A program made the position numbers and the translations under genes. The notes under the pieces were generated by a model. That model searched no databases, had not been told where the DNA came from, and saw only the letters and a list, made by a program, of their open reading frames with translations. DNA of 44,983 nucleotides from Pseudomonadota bacterium (GTDB lineage: Bacteria > Pseudomonadota > Alphaproteobacteria > Sphingomonadales > Sphingomonadaceae). Each line of letters begins with the position of its first letter. Position 1 is the first letter of the stretch. Location: NCBI GenBank assembly GCA_023426225.1, contig JAFABD010000193.1, forward strand, positions 1 through 44,983, in the 5' to 3' direction. Positions 33,701 through 40,956 of the stretch are shown piece after piece.

Positions 33701-34987
33701 TCGGGCGGGATTCGCTATAACGGCCCCGCGGCGTTCCCCTTCTCGCTGGCCGGGCTGGCCAACCAGCATGTTGCCGGGCCGGTGGGCATCGCCGCCGACT
33801 TTTCGGGGCGGGTGCGCGCGCCGCAGCTCCAGGGCATCGTGCGGGGCGAGAACCTCAGCTATGCGCATGACAGCTACGGCACGCAGATCACGGGAATCCG
33901 CCTCGACGGGCGCTTTTCGAACGACATGCTGATCCTCGACCAGTTGAGCGGTCGGGCGGGCGAGGGCACGATCCGGGCGCAGGGCAGCCTTGGGCTCTCC
34001 GCCGATGCGGGCTATCCGCTGTCGATCGCCGTCGACCTCGACAATGCGCGGCTGGCGCGCAGCCTGGCGCTGGGCGCGACCGCGACCGGACGGTTGACGG
34101 TCACCAAGAACGACCAGATCGCGAAGATCGCCGGCAAGCTGACGATCCCCGAGGCGCATTACGAGATCGTTCGCCAGGGCGCGGCCGAAGTGCCCGAACT
34201 GACCGGCGTGCGGCGCAAGAGTGAACTCGCCGCGGGCGATACGCCGGCGGCCCGACGCAGCCGGATCAAGACGGTGTTCGACCTCGACATCGACCTGAGC
34301 GCCGACAACCGGCTGTTCGTCAACGGCATGGGGCTCGAGTCCGAATGGAGCGCGCGCGTCAATATCGGCGGCACCACCGCGGCGCCGCAGGTGCGCGGCA
34401 ACATGCAGGTCGAGCGCGGCACCTACAGCTTTGCGAGCCGCCGGTTCGAGCTGACGCGCGGCGACATCCGGTTCCAAGGATCGACGATCTCCAACCCCTC
34501 GGTGAACATCACCGCGAACACGACGGCAGAGGGCGTGACGGCGATCCTGACCGTCAGCGGCACTGCGCAGAAACCCCAGATCGCGTTCAGTTCGACGCCG
34601 TCGCTGCCGCAGGAAGAGGTGCTCTCGCGCCTGTTCTTCGGCACCAACGTCACCAACCTGTCGGCCACCGAGGCCATCCAGCTTGCCGCCGCGGTCAATT
34701 CGCTGAGCAATCCGGGCAGCGGGCTCAATCCGCTGGGCCAGCTCAAGGCCGCGACGGGGATCGACCGGCTGCGCATCCTGGGCGCCGACGACACCAGCGG
34801 GCGCGGCACGTCGCTGGCCGCGGGCAAGTACATCACGAACAACATCTATATCGAGATCATCACCGACGCGCGGGGCTTTACCGCCACCCAGCTCGAGATC
34901 GCGCTGTCGCGGGCGCTGAGCGTGCTTTCGCAGACCAGCTCGTTCGGCGGATCGAGCGTGAGCGTGCGTTACTCGCGCGATTACTGA
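30743..34987 (+). CDS. tamB: TamB-like translocation/assembly module protein (DUF490)
   Basis: TamB is an AsmA-like bridge from inner to outer membrane, proposed to move lipids or to help barrel assembly with TamA. The 1414-residue protein has a Pro-rich cytoplasmic start, one membrane anchor at about 33-55 (ALWVGGGLAGLVLLAGLIV), a very long beta-rich periplasmic part, and the conserved DUF490 C-terminal domain (about 1050-1414). That domain includes VRGNMQVERGTYSFASRRF, ITANTTAEGVTAILTVSGTA and EEVLSRLFFGTNVTNLSATE, ending in YSRDY. It begins at the ATG sharing an A with the tamA stop (TGATG), so the pair is translationally coupled. Confidence 0.95.
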   Translation: MAEIPPPEEQPAADGPAPETAPPSSPRRRLWPRLALWVGGGLAGLVLLAGLIVAGLDTAPGHRFVARQIGALKLASGLSFRIGRIDGSLYGAMVLHDVEARDPAGVFASAQRIELDWRPWRYLSNRIEIHRLASPALRIARMPQLRSTPRDPNAPILPDIDIAVEQLDIARIDVDRAVTGQRHLARVKGRAHLADGRVQLALDGGTIAAPGLAGGDRLIARIDAVPDRNRLDADLRLDAPRNGLVAGLAKVDAPMTARLAGRGSWASWQGDAVATIGGKPVARLGLRADNGRFRVDGKTWPGAYLKGPIERLAQPHLDVAADLRLADRTIDGTLKLTSAALAAEARGKVDLGNNRFEALQVEAALRTPGAIAPNLNGRDVRAALRLDGGFSRPLVDYKLSAAALGFGSTVIEGLYAEGRARVDAERILVPVRARAARIAGLNAAAGALVTHVQLGGDLAIAGDRVLSDNLRLRSDRVDATAIIAADISAGRYAGAIRGRINDYAINGVGVVNLTTDAKLYATRGGWGIGGRVAAETRRITNTTLRDLLGGRAVASAQVDLGPQGIVTVRDLRLKAPEFRVLRGAGRYDPAGPIRIDAEAVSTRYGPLRAQLTGTLTAPELLLHADRPGLGVGLADLEARVKGQGGAWAVQARGGTSYGPFDADVLVRTGKAIEVAVNRAHFAGMEIAGTIAQTHAGPFAGTLAFRGSGVDGRALLSDASGVQQLDVQAIANNAQIPGDAQLAIGRALVSARVMLGKTPQVVADVQLAALRKGDFTIKTGRARIDYQGGRGTAQLVLHGASGVAFDLAANARMTPELWVAAVQGQAGGVRFHSVQPAQIHIAGDEYRLAPAQIDFDQGSLRLAGSYGRGLALQARLDKLDLTLFNTLTTGLGIGGTATGSLDFAQPEGAAFPSADARLEIRDFTRASLATVSTPVDVSFVGKLLPDGGDARALVRRGGTTIGRLIATLRPLPPGSGPWTERLLGAPLSGGIRYNGPAAFPFSLAGLANQHVAGPVGIAADFSGRVRAPQLQGIVRGENLSYAHDSYGTQITGIRLDGRFSNDMLILDQLSGRAGEGTIRAQGSLGLSADAGYPLSIAVDLDNARLARSLALGATATGRLTVTKNDQIAKIAGKLTIPEAHYEIVRQGAAEVPELTGVRRKSELAAGDTPAARRSRIKTVFDLDIDLSADNRLFVNGMGLESEWSARVNIGGTTAAPQVRGNMQVERGTYSFASRRFELTRGDIRFQGSTISNPSVNITANTTAEGVTAILTVSGTAQKPQIAFSSTPSLPQEEVLSRLFFGTNVTNLSATEAIQLAAAVNSLSNPGSGLNPLGQLKAATGIDRLRILGADDTSGRGTSLAAGKYITNNIYIEIITDARGFTATQLEIALSRALSVLSQTSSFGGSSVSVRYSRDY

Positions 34988-35074
34988 CCGTCCCGAAACC
35001 GCCGGTTCCCCGGATCGCAGGGGGACTGGCGGGGCGGACGCTGTCACGTTAGGCTCGTCTTCGGGGAGAGGACA

Positions 35075-36586
35075 ATGGACGAGCAATTCGACGTGATCAT
35101 CGTCGGTGCCGGGATTTCGGGCATCGATGCGGCGCATCACCTGATGCGGGAATGTCCCGATCTGCGCTTCGCCATCCTGGAGGGACGCGACACGATCGGG
35201 GGAACGTGGGACCTGTTTCGCTATCCCGGCATCCGCTCGGATTCGGACATGTTCACGCTGGGCTTCCCGTTCCGGCCATGGCGGGGCGAAAAGGCGATCG
35301 CCGACGGCGGCGACATCCTCGACTATTTGCGCGACACGGTTCGCGACGAGGGGATCGACCGGCACATCCGGTTGCGCCATCGCGTCCGGCGCGCCGACTG
35401 GTCGAGCGACACGGCGCGCTGGACGGTCGAGGTCGCGTGCGACGGCACCACGCAGCGGTTGCAGGCGCGGTTCCTGTACCTGTGCTCGGGCTATTACGAC
35501 TATGACCATGGCCATGCTCCCGACTTCCCGGGGGCGGAGACGTTCGCCGGAACGGTCGTCCACCCGCAATTCTGGCCGCCGGCGCTCGACTGGAGCGGAC
35601 GGCGGGTCGTGGTGATCGGCAGCGGCGCCACCGCGATGACGCTGGTGCCCGCGCTCGCCGGGACGGCCGGGCATGTCACGATGCTCCAGCGTTCCCCGAC
35701 CTATGTCGTCGCACGGCCGGCGCGCGATGCGCTGGCGGCGGTGTTGCGGCGCATCCTGCCCGCCGGGACTGCCCATTCGCTGACCCGGTGGCGCAGCGTG
35801 CTGGTCCAGCAATTCTTCTACACGCTCATGCGCCGGCGGCCCGAGGCGGCGAAGGAGCGGCTGGTCGGCATGGTCCGCGAGGCGATGGGCCCCGGATACG
35901 ACGTCGCCACCCACTTCACGCCGCGCTACAACCCGTGGGACCAGCGGCTGTGCCTGGTGCCCGACGGCGACCTGTTCGACGCGCTGCGCGCCGGCAAGGC
36001 CGAGGTGGTGACCGACACGATCGACCGTTTCGTCCCCGAAGGGATCGCGCTCGGATCCGGGCGGGTGCTTCCCGCCGACATCATCATCACCGCCACCGGG
36101 CTGAAGGTGAAGCTGATGGGCGGCATCGACGTGGCGGTCGACGGCGAACCCGTCCGCTGGGCCGAGCGGCTGACGTACAAGGGCATGATGTTTTCAGGCG
36201 TGCCCAACCTGGCGCTCGCCTTTGGCTATACCAATGCGAGCTGGACGCTGAAGGCGGACCTGACCGCGCGTTACGTCACGCGGCTGCTCAAGGCGATGGC
36301 GCGGCGGGGGATGCGGCAGGTGACGCCGATGCCGACCGCGCCCGTCGATCCCGCGCCCTTTCTCGACTTCACCTCGGGCTATGTCCGCCGGGCCATCGAC
36401 GACCTGCCCCGGCAGGGGACGCGGCGGCCGTGGCGGCTGCACCAGAATTACCTGCGCGACCTGATGCTGATGCGGTTCGGGTCGCTGGACGAGGAAATGG
36501 TGTTTTCGAACCCCGAAACGCCCGCCGCGGCGCCGTCCGCAGCCCCGGCCCACGAACCCGCAACGGCCGCCGCCGGCCGCCCCTAA
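35075..36586 (+). CDS. Flavin-containing Baeyer-Villiger-type monooxygenase
   Basis: This FAD/NADPH enzyme of 503 residues resembles EthA-like monooxygenases that oxidise ketones or sulfides. It has the FAD fingerprint VIIVGAGISGIDAAHHL (8-24), GGTWDLFRYPGIRSDSD (42-58), the Baeyer-Villiger signature FAGTVVHPQFWP (157-168, FxGxxxHxxxWP complete) and the NADPH fingerprint VVVIGSGATAMTLVPAL (178-194). The Ala/Pro-rich tail after 480 is probably flexible. The ATG follows GGGGAGAGGAC. It is convergent with maoC, the two stops overlapping by four bases. Substrate unknown. Confidence 0.9.
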   Translation: MDEQFDVIIVGAGISGIDAAHHLMRECPDLRFAILEGRDTIGGTWDLFRYPGIRSDSDMFTLGFPFRPWRGEKAIADGGDILDYLRDTVRDEGIDRHIRLRHRVRRADWSSDTARWTVEVACDGTTQRLQARFLYLCSGYYDYDHGHAPDFPGAETFAGTVVHPQFWPPALDWSGRRVVVIGSGATAMTLVPALAGTAGHVTMLQRSPTYVVARPARDALAAVLRRILPAGTAHSLTRWRSVLVQQFFYTLMRRRPEAAKERLVGMVREAMGPGYDVATHFTPRYNPWDQRLCLVPDGDLFDALRAGKAEVVTDTIDRFVPEGIALGSGRVLPADIIITATGLKVKLMGGIDVAVDGEPVRWAERLTYKGMMFSGVPNLALAFGYTNASWTLKADLTARYVTRLLKAMARRGMRQVTPMPTAPVDPAPFLDFTSGYVRRAIDDLPRQGTRRPWRLHQNYLRDLMLMRFGSLDEEMVFSNPETPAAAPSAAPAHEPATAAAGRP

Positions 36587-37038
36587 GCCGCGGGGCGGCT
36601 GCGCAGCAGCGCCGAGCGCAGGCATTCGCACACCAGCTCGCCGCGCTGGTTGTGCACCTGGTGCCGCCAGGTGACGATCCCCTGGCCGGGCCGCGACTTG
36701 CTCGGCCGCAGCTCGACCACCTCGGATGAGGCGCGCAGCGTGTCGCCCAGGAACACCGGCTTGGGCATGACGAGCTTGTCATAGCCCAGATTGGCGACGA
36801 GCGTGCCCGCCGTCGTGTCGCCGACGGTGATCCCCACCATCAGGCTGAAGGTGAAGGTGCCGTTGACGAGGATCTGCCCGAACTCGCTCTCGCGCGCCGC
36901 CTCGGCATCGAGGTGGAGCGGCTGGGTGTTGTGCGTGAGCGTCGAGAACAGGAGGTTGTCGGTTTCGGTCACCGTCCGGCGCAACGCATGCTCGACGCGG
37001 TCGCCGAGCTGCCATTCGTCGAAATAACGTCCCGCCAT
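36583..37038 (-). CDS. MaoC family (R)-hydratase
   Basis: MaoC hot-dog proteins hydrate enoyl-CoAs. The 151-residue protein shows the family core YFDEWQLGDRVEHALRRTVT, ETDNLLFSTLTHNTQPLHLD (catalytic Asp/His region: the D of ETDN, N37 and H-x-D), GQILVNGTFTFSLMVGITVGD and KPVFLGDTLRASSEV. It starts one base after the mccA stop with AAGGAGGATTGAG as ribosome site, so it is coupled to mccA. In this place it may hydrate methylglutaconyl-CoA or another enoyl-CoA made by the carboxylase pathway, an inference from position. Confidence 0.9.
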   Translation of the reverse strand: MAGRYFDEWQLGDRVEHALRRTVTETDNLLFSTLTHNTQPLHLDAEAARESEFGQILVNGTFTFSLMVGITVGDTTAGTLVANLGYDKLVMPKPVFLGDTLRASSEVVELRPSKSRPGQGIVTWRHQVHNQRGELVCECLRSALLRSRPAA

Positions 37039-37039
37039 C

Positions 37040-38932
37040 TCAATCCTCCTTCGCGGCGACGCGCACGAGCAGCGCCTCGACCTGAACCTGTGCCCCGACC
37101 TCGACCGGCAGTTCGGCGACGGTGCCGTCGAACGGGGCGGTGAGGGCGTGTTCCATCTTCATCGCCTCGAGCGTGACGAGCCGCTGGCCCTTGGTGACGG
37201 TGGCGCCGGGGGCGACGTCGACCGCGGTGATGCGGCCGGGCATGGGGGCGAGCAGGGCGCCGTCGCCGGCGGTGCCGGCGGCAGTCCCGTCGAAGCGGGC
37301 GAGGCTGAAGCCGTAAGTCTGCCCCTTCTCGACGGTGACATAGGTGGCGCCGAAATACTGGCCGCCGCCGCCGACATCGTCGCCCTGCCACCAGTCGACG
37401 CGGCGCACTTCGTGGCCGCAGCGAACCATCACCGGCGCCGAGTGCGGTGCGTTGAGACGAAAGCCGTCCAGTCCATCCAACAGCCGGTCCGTGCGCGGGC
37501 GATCGACCGACGCATAATCCCATTCGACGTTGAGCGCCGCGAGCTTGAACAGCTCGTCGCTCGGCCCACCGGGCAACAGCGAGTCGAGACGATCCGGAAT
37601 GAAGCTGGTGGTGACGTTGCCCTCGCCGAAAGCCGGATCGCGCAGCGCCCGGAAAAGAAAGCCGGCATTGGTCCGGACCGGCCAGCAGCCCAGATATTCG
37701 ATGCCGTCGGCCAGCCGTTCGATCGCCGAGGCGCGGTCGGCACCCCGCGCGATGAGCTTGGCCAGCATCGGGTCATAATGGGAGGTGAAGTCGTCGCCCT
37801 CCTCAAAGCCGGTCTCGACGCGAAGCTCGTCGGTCGGCAGGTTGAGCATGTCGAGACGCCCGACGCTGGGCAGGAAGCCGTTGTCGGGATCCTCGGCATA
37901 GAGCCGCGCTTCCATCGCCCAGCCGTTGATCGACAGCTCGTCCTGCCGCTTGGGCAGCGGCTCGCCGCTCGCCACGCGGAGCTGCCATTCGACGAGATCC
38001 TGCCCGGTGATCTCCTCGGTCACCGGATGCTCGACCTGGAGGCGCGTGTTCATCTCCATGAACCAGATGCGGTCGGCGCGCAGGCCTTCGCTCGCATCGG
38101 CGATGAACTCGATCGTGCCTGCGCCGACATAGTCGACCGCCTTGGCCGCGCGCACCGCCGCGGCACAGATCGCCTCGCGCGTCGCGGCATCCATGCCGGG
38201 GGCGGGAGCCTCCTCGATCACCTTCTGGTGGCGGCGCTGGAGCGAGCAGTCGCGTTCGAACAGATGGACGACATTGCCGTGGCTGTCGCCGAACACCTGC
38301 ACTTCGATGTGGCGGGGCGAGAGGATGTATTTTTCGAGCAGCACGCGGTCGTCGCCGAAGGAGGAGGCCGCCTCGCGCTGGCAACTGGCGAGCGCGTCGG
38401 CGAAATCGGCGGCGCTTTCGACGCGGCGCATCCCCTTGCCGCCGCCGCCGGCGACCGCCTTGATGAGCACCGGATAGCCGATCGCATCGGCCTCGGCCCG
38501 GAGCCGTTCGGGCGACTGGTCGTCGCCGAGATAGCCGGGGGTGACGGGCACGCCCGCGGCGATCATCCGCGCCTTGGCGGCGTCCTTGAGCCCCATTGCG
38601 CGGATGCTGTCCGGCTTCGGCCCGACCCAGATCAGCCCGGCGTCGATCACCGCCTGGGCGAAATCGGCATTTTCGGAGAGGAAGCCATAGCCGGGGTGGA
38701 TCGCGTCCGCCCCCGTCTCGCGCGCGGCGGCGATGATCCGTTCGCCGACCAGATAGGATTCGCGTGCGGGGGACGGGCCGATATGCACGGCCTGGTCGGC
38801 CCGGCGGACGTGCAGCGCATCCGCATCGGCGTCCGAATAGACGGCGACGGTGCGGATCCCCATGGCGCGGGCGGTGCGGATGATGCGGCAGGCGATTTCG
38901 CCGCGATTGGCAATCAGGAGCGTGGCGATCAT
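37040..38932 (-). CDS. mccA: Biotin-dependent acyl-CoA carboxylase alpha subunit (MccA-like)
   Basis: The protein carries biotin carboxylase, BT-linker and biotinyl domains of 3-methylcrotonyl-, propionyl- or geranyl-CoA carboxylases. In 630 residues: IATLLIANRGEIACRIIRTA at the start, the ATP-grasp GGGGKGMRRVES (about 162-173), ERDCSLQRRHQKVIEEAPAP (about 226-245), MEMNTRLQVEHPVTEEITG (about 288-306), and the biotinyl LEAMKMEH with the biotin Lys at 592. Start ATG 38932 has GAGGG upstream; the frame stays open further up to GTG 39088 through a 9-bp tandem repeat. With mccB nearby the methylcrotonyl-CoA (leucine) assignment is likely but other acyl-CoAs cannot be excluded. Confidence 0.9.
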   Translation of the reverse strand: MIATLLIANRGEIACRIIRTARAMGIRTVAVYSDADADALHVRRADQAVHIGPSPARESYLVGERIIAAARETGADAIHPGYGFLSENADFAQAVIDAGLIWVGPKPDSIRAMGLKDAAKARMIAAGVPVTPGYLGDDQSPERLRAEADAIGYPVLIKAVAGGGGKGMRRVESAADFADALASCQREAASSFGDDRVLLEKYILSPRHIEVQVFGDSHGNVVHLFERDCSLQRRHQKVIEEAPAPGMDAATREAICAAAVRAAKAVDYVGAGTIEFIADASEGLRADRIWFMEMNTRLQVEHPVTEEITGQDLVEWQLRVASGEPLPKRQDELSINGWAMEARLYAEDPDNGFLPSVGRLDMLNLPTDELRVETGFEEGDDFTSHYDPMLAKLIARGADRASAIERLADGIEYLGCWPVRTNAGFLFRALRDPAFGEGNVTTSFIPDRLDSLLPGGPSDELFKLAALNVEWDYASVDRPRTDRLLDGLDGFRLNAPHSAPVMVRCGHEVRRVDWWQGDDVGGGGQYFGATYVTVEKGQTYGFSLARFDGTAAGTAGDGALLAPMPGRITAVDVAPGATVTKGQRLVTLEAMKMEHALTAPFDGTVAELPVEVGAQVQVEALLVRVAAKED

Positions 38933-39061
38933 GGCGGCGCCCTCAAATGACAGGGTGGATGGAGTTCGGGACGAGACGCGGCGGCGTGCGGCCCCCGGCC
39001 GCAGGCGCCGTGCGTCGCGACGGCGATCCGGACGGGCGGTGCTCGCGGTGCCGCCCCCGGC

Positions 39062-39079
39062 GAAGTTTAGGAAGTTTAG
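39062..39079. repeat. Tandem 9-bp repeat upstream of mccA
   Basis: GAAGTTTAG occurs twice head to tail (39062-39070, 39071-39079), an AT-rich island in otherwise GC-rich DNA 130 bp before the mccA start. It could be a regulator site or a dispersed simple repeat. The surrounding spacer 38933-39199 shows no other gene. Confidence 0.6.
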
Positions 39080-39199
39080 GGTCTCCACGCGATGCCCGAC
39101 CTGCCGTGCCGGCCGCGACGCCCCGCCGCCGCAAGGGGCGGGAAGCGCGCGGACAAGCCCGCAGGCTGGCCACAGATTTTCCTACATTGCCAGCCCCGG

Positions 39200-39511
39200 T
39201 CACGGGTGGCGTTCCGGAAAGCCGTGGCGCGTGTGGAGCGCGGCGAGCAGCGGTTCGATCGCGTTGACGAAGCCGCCCTCGGCAAAGGCGAGCGCGGGCA
39301 GGTTCTGGTTCGCCTCGCCGAGCCGGTCGACCACGGGACCGCGCGGGCGCGGCCAGGCGACGCGGACGACCTCGATCGCCGCCGCGCGTTCGGGAAAGGC
39401 GGCGAGCAGCCCCTCCACGGTGATGCAGTCCTTGCAATAGAAGCGCCGTTCGCCGCCATAGGCGGGGTCGGCCCAGTCATTGTCGAGCAGGAAGAGCGTG
39501 TCGCGGGCCAT
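39200..39511 (-). CDS. DUF3088 family protein, thioredoxin-like features
   Basis: The 103-residue protein matches DUF3088. It begins MARDTLFLLDNDWADP and has a CxxC pair, C26 and C29, in RRFYCKDCITVEGLL followed later by NQNLPALAFAEGGF, where the Pro resembles the cis-Pro of thioredoxin folds. So a thioredoxin-like fold is plausible, though no activity is known. It starts two bases after the NTF2-like stop, so both are one transcript. It lies between mccB and mccA, but its link to acyl-CoA carboxylation is unknown. Confidence 0.8.
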   Translation of the reverse strand: MARDTLFLLDNDWADPAYGGERRFYCKDCITVEGLLAAFPERAAAIEVVRVAWPRPRGPVVDRLGEANQNLPALAFAEGGFVNAIEPLLAALHTRHGFPERHP

Positions 39512-39513
39512 GG

Positions 39514-40041
39514 TCAGCGCACCTCGCAGCCGGTGGTGCGGTGGGTGTAGGTGACGTTGCGCAGCTTCCATCCGCCCGCCTGACGCACCATGTCGAAATG
39601 GTTGGTGCCGCAATGATGCGGCTTGCCGTCGATCAGGAAGACATAGGACGCCCACACCATCGCGATGTCGCCGTCGACCTCGATCGCGGGGGTGGACAGC
39701 CGCTCCTCGATCCGCGTCGCGCCCGGGCGGATCGCGCCGGCATAGTCGTTCCAGCCGAGCGTGCGGACCGCGCGCGTGCCGTCGGGCTTTTCCTCGACCG
39801 CGGTGATGCGGCCTTCGGGATCGGTGACGGCGAGGATCGCCCGCGCATCGCGCGCGGTGAGCCCGGCGAGCAGCGCGTCGATCGGCGCCATCACCGCCGC
39901 GGCGTCGGGATCCTGATAGGGCAGCGGGTTGGCCGGCGGCAGCCGGTCCGCGGGCTTCGCGCTGCGCGGCGGATTGGCCGCGGGCGGCGGCAGCGGCGCA
40001 TCCTGCGCGGCGAGCATGAGGGCGAGCAGGGGAAGCATCAT
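39514..40041 (-). CDS. Exported NTF2-like (SnoaL/DUF4440-type) protein
   Basis: The 175-residue product starts MMLPLLALMLAAQDAPLPPP, a short signal peptide or anchor, followed by a Pro-rich segment to about residue 48. The rest has the cone-shaped NTF2-like pattern: a helix AAAVMAPIDALLAGLTARDARAI split across 47-70, then strands around TRAVRTLGWNDYAG, DGDIAMVWASYVFLIDGK and HHCGTNHFDMVRQAGGWKLRNVTYT. Such folds bind small ligands or act as accessory subunits. Two starts three bases apart (40041, 40038) are equivalent. It is coupled to the DUF3088 gene. Confidence 0.78.
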   Translation of the reverse strand: MMLPLLALMLAAQDAPLPPPAANPPRSAKPADRLPPANPLPYQDPDAAAVMAPIDALLAGLTARDARAILAVTDPEGRITAVEEKPDGTRAVRTLGWNDYAGAIRPGATRIEERLSTPAIEVDGDIAMVWASYVFLIDGKPHHCGTNHFDMVRQAGGWKLRNVTYTHRTTGCEVR

Positions 40042-40112
40042 GGGATCAGCCTTTCAATTCCGCCCGCGAGCGGGGCGGCGCCTTGCGAGACAGCGACGGA
40101 CGGGGGCGGGGG

Positions 40113-40206
40113 CGTTCCGATGCCTGCGGCATCGGCCCCTCCACCACCGGCCTGCGGCCGGCGGTCCCCCTCCCCCAGCGGGGCTGGGGGAGGAGTGGTG
40201 TGGGGT
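40113..40206 (+). repeat. Tri-palindromic repeat, copy A
   Basis: Three palindromes in order. P1 is CCGATGCC-TGC-GGCATCGG (40117-40135). P2 is ACCACCGGCC-TGC-GGCCGGCGGT (stem 40143-40152 with 40156-40165, one mismatch). P3 is CCTCCCCCAGC-GGG-GCTGGGGGAGG (40169-40193, perfect). GCCCCTCCACCA links P1 to P2 and GGTCCCCCTCCCC links P2 to P3. A GTGGGG tail follows. Confidence 0.85.
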
Positions 40207-40305
40207 GCCGAGGCCTGGGCGGCCGGGCGGATGGCCTCCCGGTGGCTGGGCATCCGCGTGGGGTGGGGGCGTTCGGATGGCCGTGGGGTCCGTGTGGGGC
40301 GGCGG

Positions 40306-40396
40306 CGTTCCGATGCCTGCGGCATCGGCCCCTCCACCACCGGCCTTGCGGCCGGCGGTTCCCCTTCCCCAGCGGGGCTGGGCGAGGAGTGGGGTG
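40306..40396 (+). repeat. Tri-palindromic repeat, copy B
   Basis: Same orientation and order as copy A: P1 identical (40310-40328), P2 with one extra T in the loop, P3 slightly decayed (CTTCCCCAGC / GCTGGGCGAGG, about 40365-40386). A shorter degenerate piece (GGGCGTTCGGATGG) lies between A and B near 40268. Confidence 0.82.
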
Positions 40397-40410
40397 GTTG
40401 CGAGCTTAAT

Positions 40411-40478
40411 CCTCCCCCAGCTTGCTGGGGGAGGGGGACCATGCGTAGCATGGTGGAGGGGCGCGCGGAGCGCGGAAG
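40411..40478 (-). repeat. Tri-palindromic repeat, copy E, inverted, next to DUF559
   Basis: Reading on the minus strand the order is again P1-P2-P3: a diverged CGCGCTCCGCGCG, then ACCATGC-TAC-GCATGGT (40438-40454), then CCTCCCCCAGC-AA-GCTGGGGGAGG (40411-40434). The linkers CCCCTCCACCA and GGTCCCCCTCCCC are conserved. It lies tail to tail with copy B across about 14 bp. Its inner end (GGAAGGGGG on the plus strand) provides the ribosome site of the DUF559 gene. Confidence 0.85.
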
Positions 40479-40487
40479 GGGGCCGCG

Positions 40488-40859
40488 ATGTTGAAGGGCA
40501 ACGGCCGTTCGTACCGACGGGCGAAAGGGCTGCGCCGGGCCATGACGCTGCCCGAGATACTGCTGTGGAAGCAGTTGCGCGGGCGCGACGGGGAGAAGTG
40601 GCGCAAGCAGCATCCGGCCGGCCCCTATGTGCTCGACTTTTATTGCGATGCCGTGCGGCTTTGCGTCGAGGTCGACGGCGAGATCCATGCGCGCGGGACC
40701 GCGCCGCAAGACGATGCGCGGCGGGATCGCTGGCTGGCATCGCATGGCGTTGCGACGCTTCGCATTCCGGCAGCCGAGATTCTCGCCAACCCCGACGGCG
40801 TGCTGGCGCTGATCGGTGCGACGGTTCGCGCGAGGCGCGGCGTGGATCCGGGCGGGTAG
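40488..40859 (+). CDS. DUF559 endonuclease-like protein (Vsr/PD-(D/E)xK fold)
   Basis: The 123-residue protein matches DUF559, related to very-short-patch-repair and restriction-type nucleases. Likely active-site residues are E23 in LRRAMTLPEILLWKQLR, D50 in YVLDFYC, E61 and D63 in LCVEVDGEIH, and the helix RDRWLASHGVATLRIP (80-94). A basic N-terminus (MLKGNGRSYRRAKGLRRA) may bind DNA. GGAAGGGGG, the edge of repeat copy E, is its ribosome site. It runs opposite to mccB, the NTF2-like gene and mccA, and is bracketed by outward-facing repeat copies E and C. No methylase or other restriction gene is near. Function unknown; a role in repeat spread is proposed in the findings. Confidence 0.88.
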   Translation: MLKGNGRSYRRAKGLRRAMTLPEILLWKQLRGRDGEKWRKQHPAGPYVLDFYCDAVRLCVEVDGEIHARGTAPQDDARRDRWLASHGVATLRIPAAEILANPDGVLALIGATVRARRGVDPGG

Positions 40860-40861
40860 GG

Positions 40862-40956
40862 CTTCCGACGCCTGCGGCGCCGGCCCCTCCACCACCGGCC
40901 TATGGCCGGCGGTCCCCCTCCCCCAGCGGGGCTGGGGGAGGAATGGGGTGGGGTGG
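40862..40956 (+). repeat. Tri-palindromic repeat, copy C, just after DUF559
   Basis: The copy begins three bases after the DUF559 stop with CTTCCG, then P1 CCGACGCC-TGC-GGCGCCGG (one mismatch), P2 ACCACCGGCC-TAT-GGCCGGCGGT and a perfect P3 (40917-40941). The changes in P1 and P2 are partly compensated, which suggests the structure is kept. Orientation is opposite to copy E. Confidence 0.85.

Noticed and set aside
33518..35914. 798-codon minus-strand frame opposite tamB and the monooxygenase
   Set aside because: Covers two firmly identified genes; no recognisable motif and no ribosome site.
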